64,000 bases of DNA. Origin: Streptomyces lunaelactis. Its GTDB lineage: Bacteria > Actinomycetota > Actinomycetes > Streptomycetales > Streptomycetaceae. A model generated the notes under the pieces. The model did no database searches. It worked only from the letters and a program-made list of their open reading frames with translations, and was not told the origin of the DNA. Position 1 is the first letter of the stretch. The number at the start of each line of letters is the position of its first letter. Location: contig NZ_CP026304.1 of NCBI RefSeq assembly GCF_003054555.1, positions 7,192,001 to 7,256,000 on the forward strand. The letters run 5' to 3'. Made by a program: the position numbers and the translations under genes. Positions 63,586 through 64,000 of this stretch are shown in pieces.

Positions 63586-64000
63586 ATGCCGGTGGGAGTT
63601 GTCCGGACGTTGGAGGACCTGGCGAGAATCGGTCGCCAGCGCACCGTCAGCGATCGCAGCGTGCATCTGCATCAGGACGAGGTCACGACGGACCTTCTGC
63701 TCGACACCGTATCGGCCGACCGTGTCTCCCTGGACCGTATGAGCATCGACGGGGCGCTCACCGTACGCTCCTGCCACATCGATGAACTGGTCGTCGATCA
63801 CGTGGAGGCGGACGCGCTCCTGGTGGTGAATTCCCGGATCGGCCGCCTGACCATCCGCAATGCGTCGATGGGCTGTGAGGTCACGATCATCGACTCCGCG
63901 CTCGACTTTCTTGCTCTGCACTCGTGCGGGCAAACTCGGCTGGAGCGGCTCCGTGTGGAGGAGCTCGTACAGATCAACGCTCTGCGCGGGTCGATCCGGA
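63586..64000 (+). CDS. Beta-solenoid-like protein, continues beyond the window
   Basis: The frame stays open from ATG 63586 (or GTG 63592, 6 bases after GGGGG) to the end. The visible 138 residues alternate polar and hydrophobic positions in short strands (VSLDRMSIDGALTVRSCHID, LLVVNSRIGRLTIRNASMG, VTIIDSALDFLALHSC). This looks like a right-handed beta-helix or pentapeptide-like solenoid, though no strict consensus repeat is seen. It lies 51 bases after the guanylate-kinase-like gene in the same direction and may be the sensor, scaffold or target partner of the two kinases (inference). Confidence 0.65.
   Translation, partial: MPVGVVRTLEDLARIGRQRTVSDRSVHLHQDEVTTDLLLDTVSADRVSLDRMSIDGALTVRSCHIDELVVDHVEADALLVVNSRIGRLTIRNASMGCEVTIIDSALDFLALHSCGQTRLERLRVEELVQINALRGSIR

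Noticed and set aside
63010..63933. Minus-strand frame covering the guanylate-kinase-like and solenoid-like genes
   Set aside because: It has no recognisable domain and runs against two plus-strand genes with a clear P-loop and coupled starts.

Overview
The window is high-GC (roughly 70%) with G/C-rich third codon positions, frequent GTG starts, many 1-4 bp start/stop overlaps, Tat-type signal peptides and a rare in-frame TTA codon. This points to a Streptomyces or close relative, probably chromosome-arm or accessory-rich DNA. No phage, transposase, CRISPR array or rRNA was seen. One tRNA gene (Leu, anticodon GAG) is present.

Layout. 1-10 kb: mixed metabolic and regulatory genes (AraC fragment, methyltransferase, a striking Ser-x-x repeat membrane protein, ricin-type lectin, small exported protein, aldo/keto reductase, long-chain acyl-CoA synthetase, MFS exporter with a divergent Lrp-like regulator, LysR regulator with a divergent bile-acid-symporter-like transporter). 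10.4-14 kb: two Tat-exported proteins, a metallophosphoesterase and a PHP-domain protein. 14.1-20.6 kb (minus strand): a tightly overlapping five-gene formate dehydrogenase operon in which the usual FdhA polypeptide is split into two genes and the NuoE- and NuoF-like parts are fused. 20.9-23.1 kb: FabH, NUDIX and a GntR/FCD regulator. 23.2-26.8 kb: a two-gene molybdenum hydroxylase.

27-46.6 kb: ROK regulator, ribose-type sugar ABC transporter, Gfo/Idh oxidoreductase, TIM-barrel protein, a five-domain exported sugar dehydrogenase/ThuA/3-keto-disaccharide-hydrolase-like protein, then an Ebo-type cluster (inositol-phosphate-synthase-like, EboC-like prenyltransferase, TIM barrel, EboA, TatD-like, EboE, phosphodiesterase) and a Tat-exported TIM barrel. 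Together these suggest uptake and keto-sugar chemistry next to an Ebo metabolite-traffic operon. The eboE frame is interrupted near its 3' end.

47.4-57.9 kb: an oxalate/formate module: OxlT-like carrier, ADP-forming acyl-CoA ligase, formyl-CoA:oxalate CoA-transferase, oxalyl-CoA-decarboxylase-like enzyme, and divergently a SucCD pair and an aldehyde dehydrogenase. TGT-nT-ACA-like sites occur before the fdh operon, before the gntR gene and as a perfect inverted repeat between oxc and sucC, so I infer one GntR/FCD regulator joining oxalate breakdown to formate oxidation across about 35 kb.

58-64 kb: DUF2254 membrane protein, tRNA-Leu, a truncated XRE regulator divergent from a methionine aminopeptidase with a near-palindromic operator, a DUF805 protein, gene relics (acyl-CoA synthetase and UvrD-like helicase tails), and a terminal operon of two P-loop kinases plus a beta-solenoid-like protein that leaves the window. 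The first kinase carries a TTA codon (possible bldA control). This operon is the part of the window least explained by known families.
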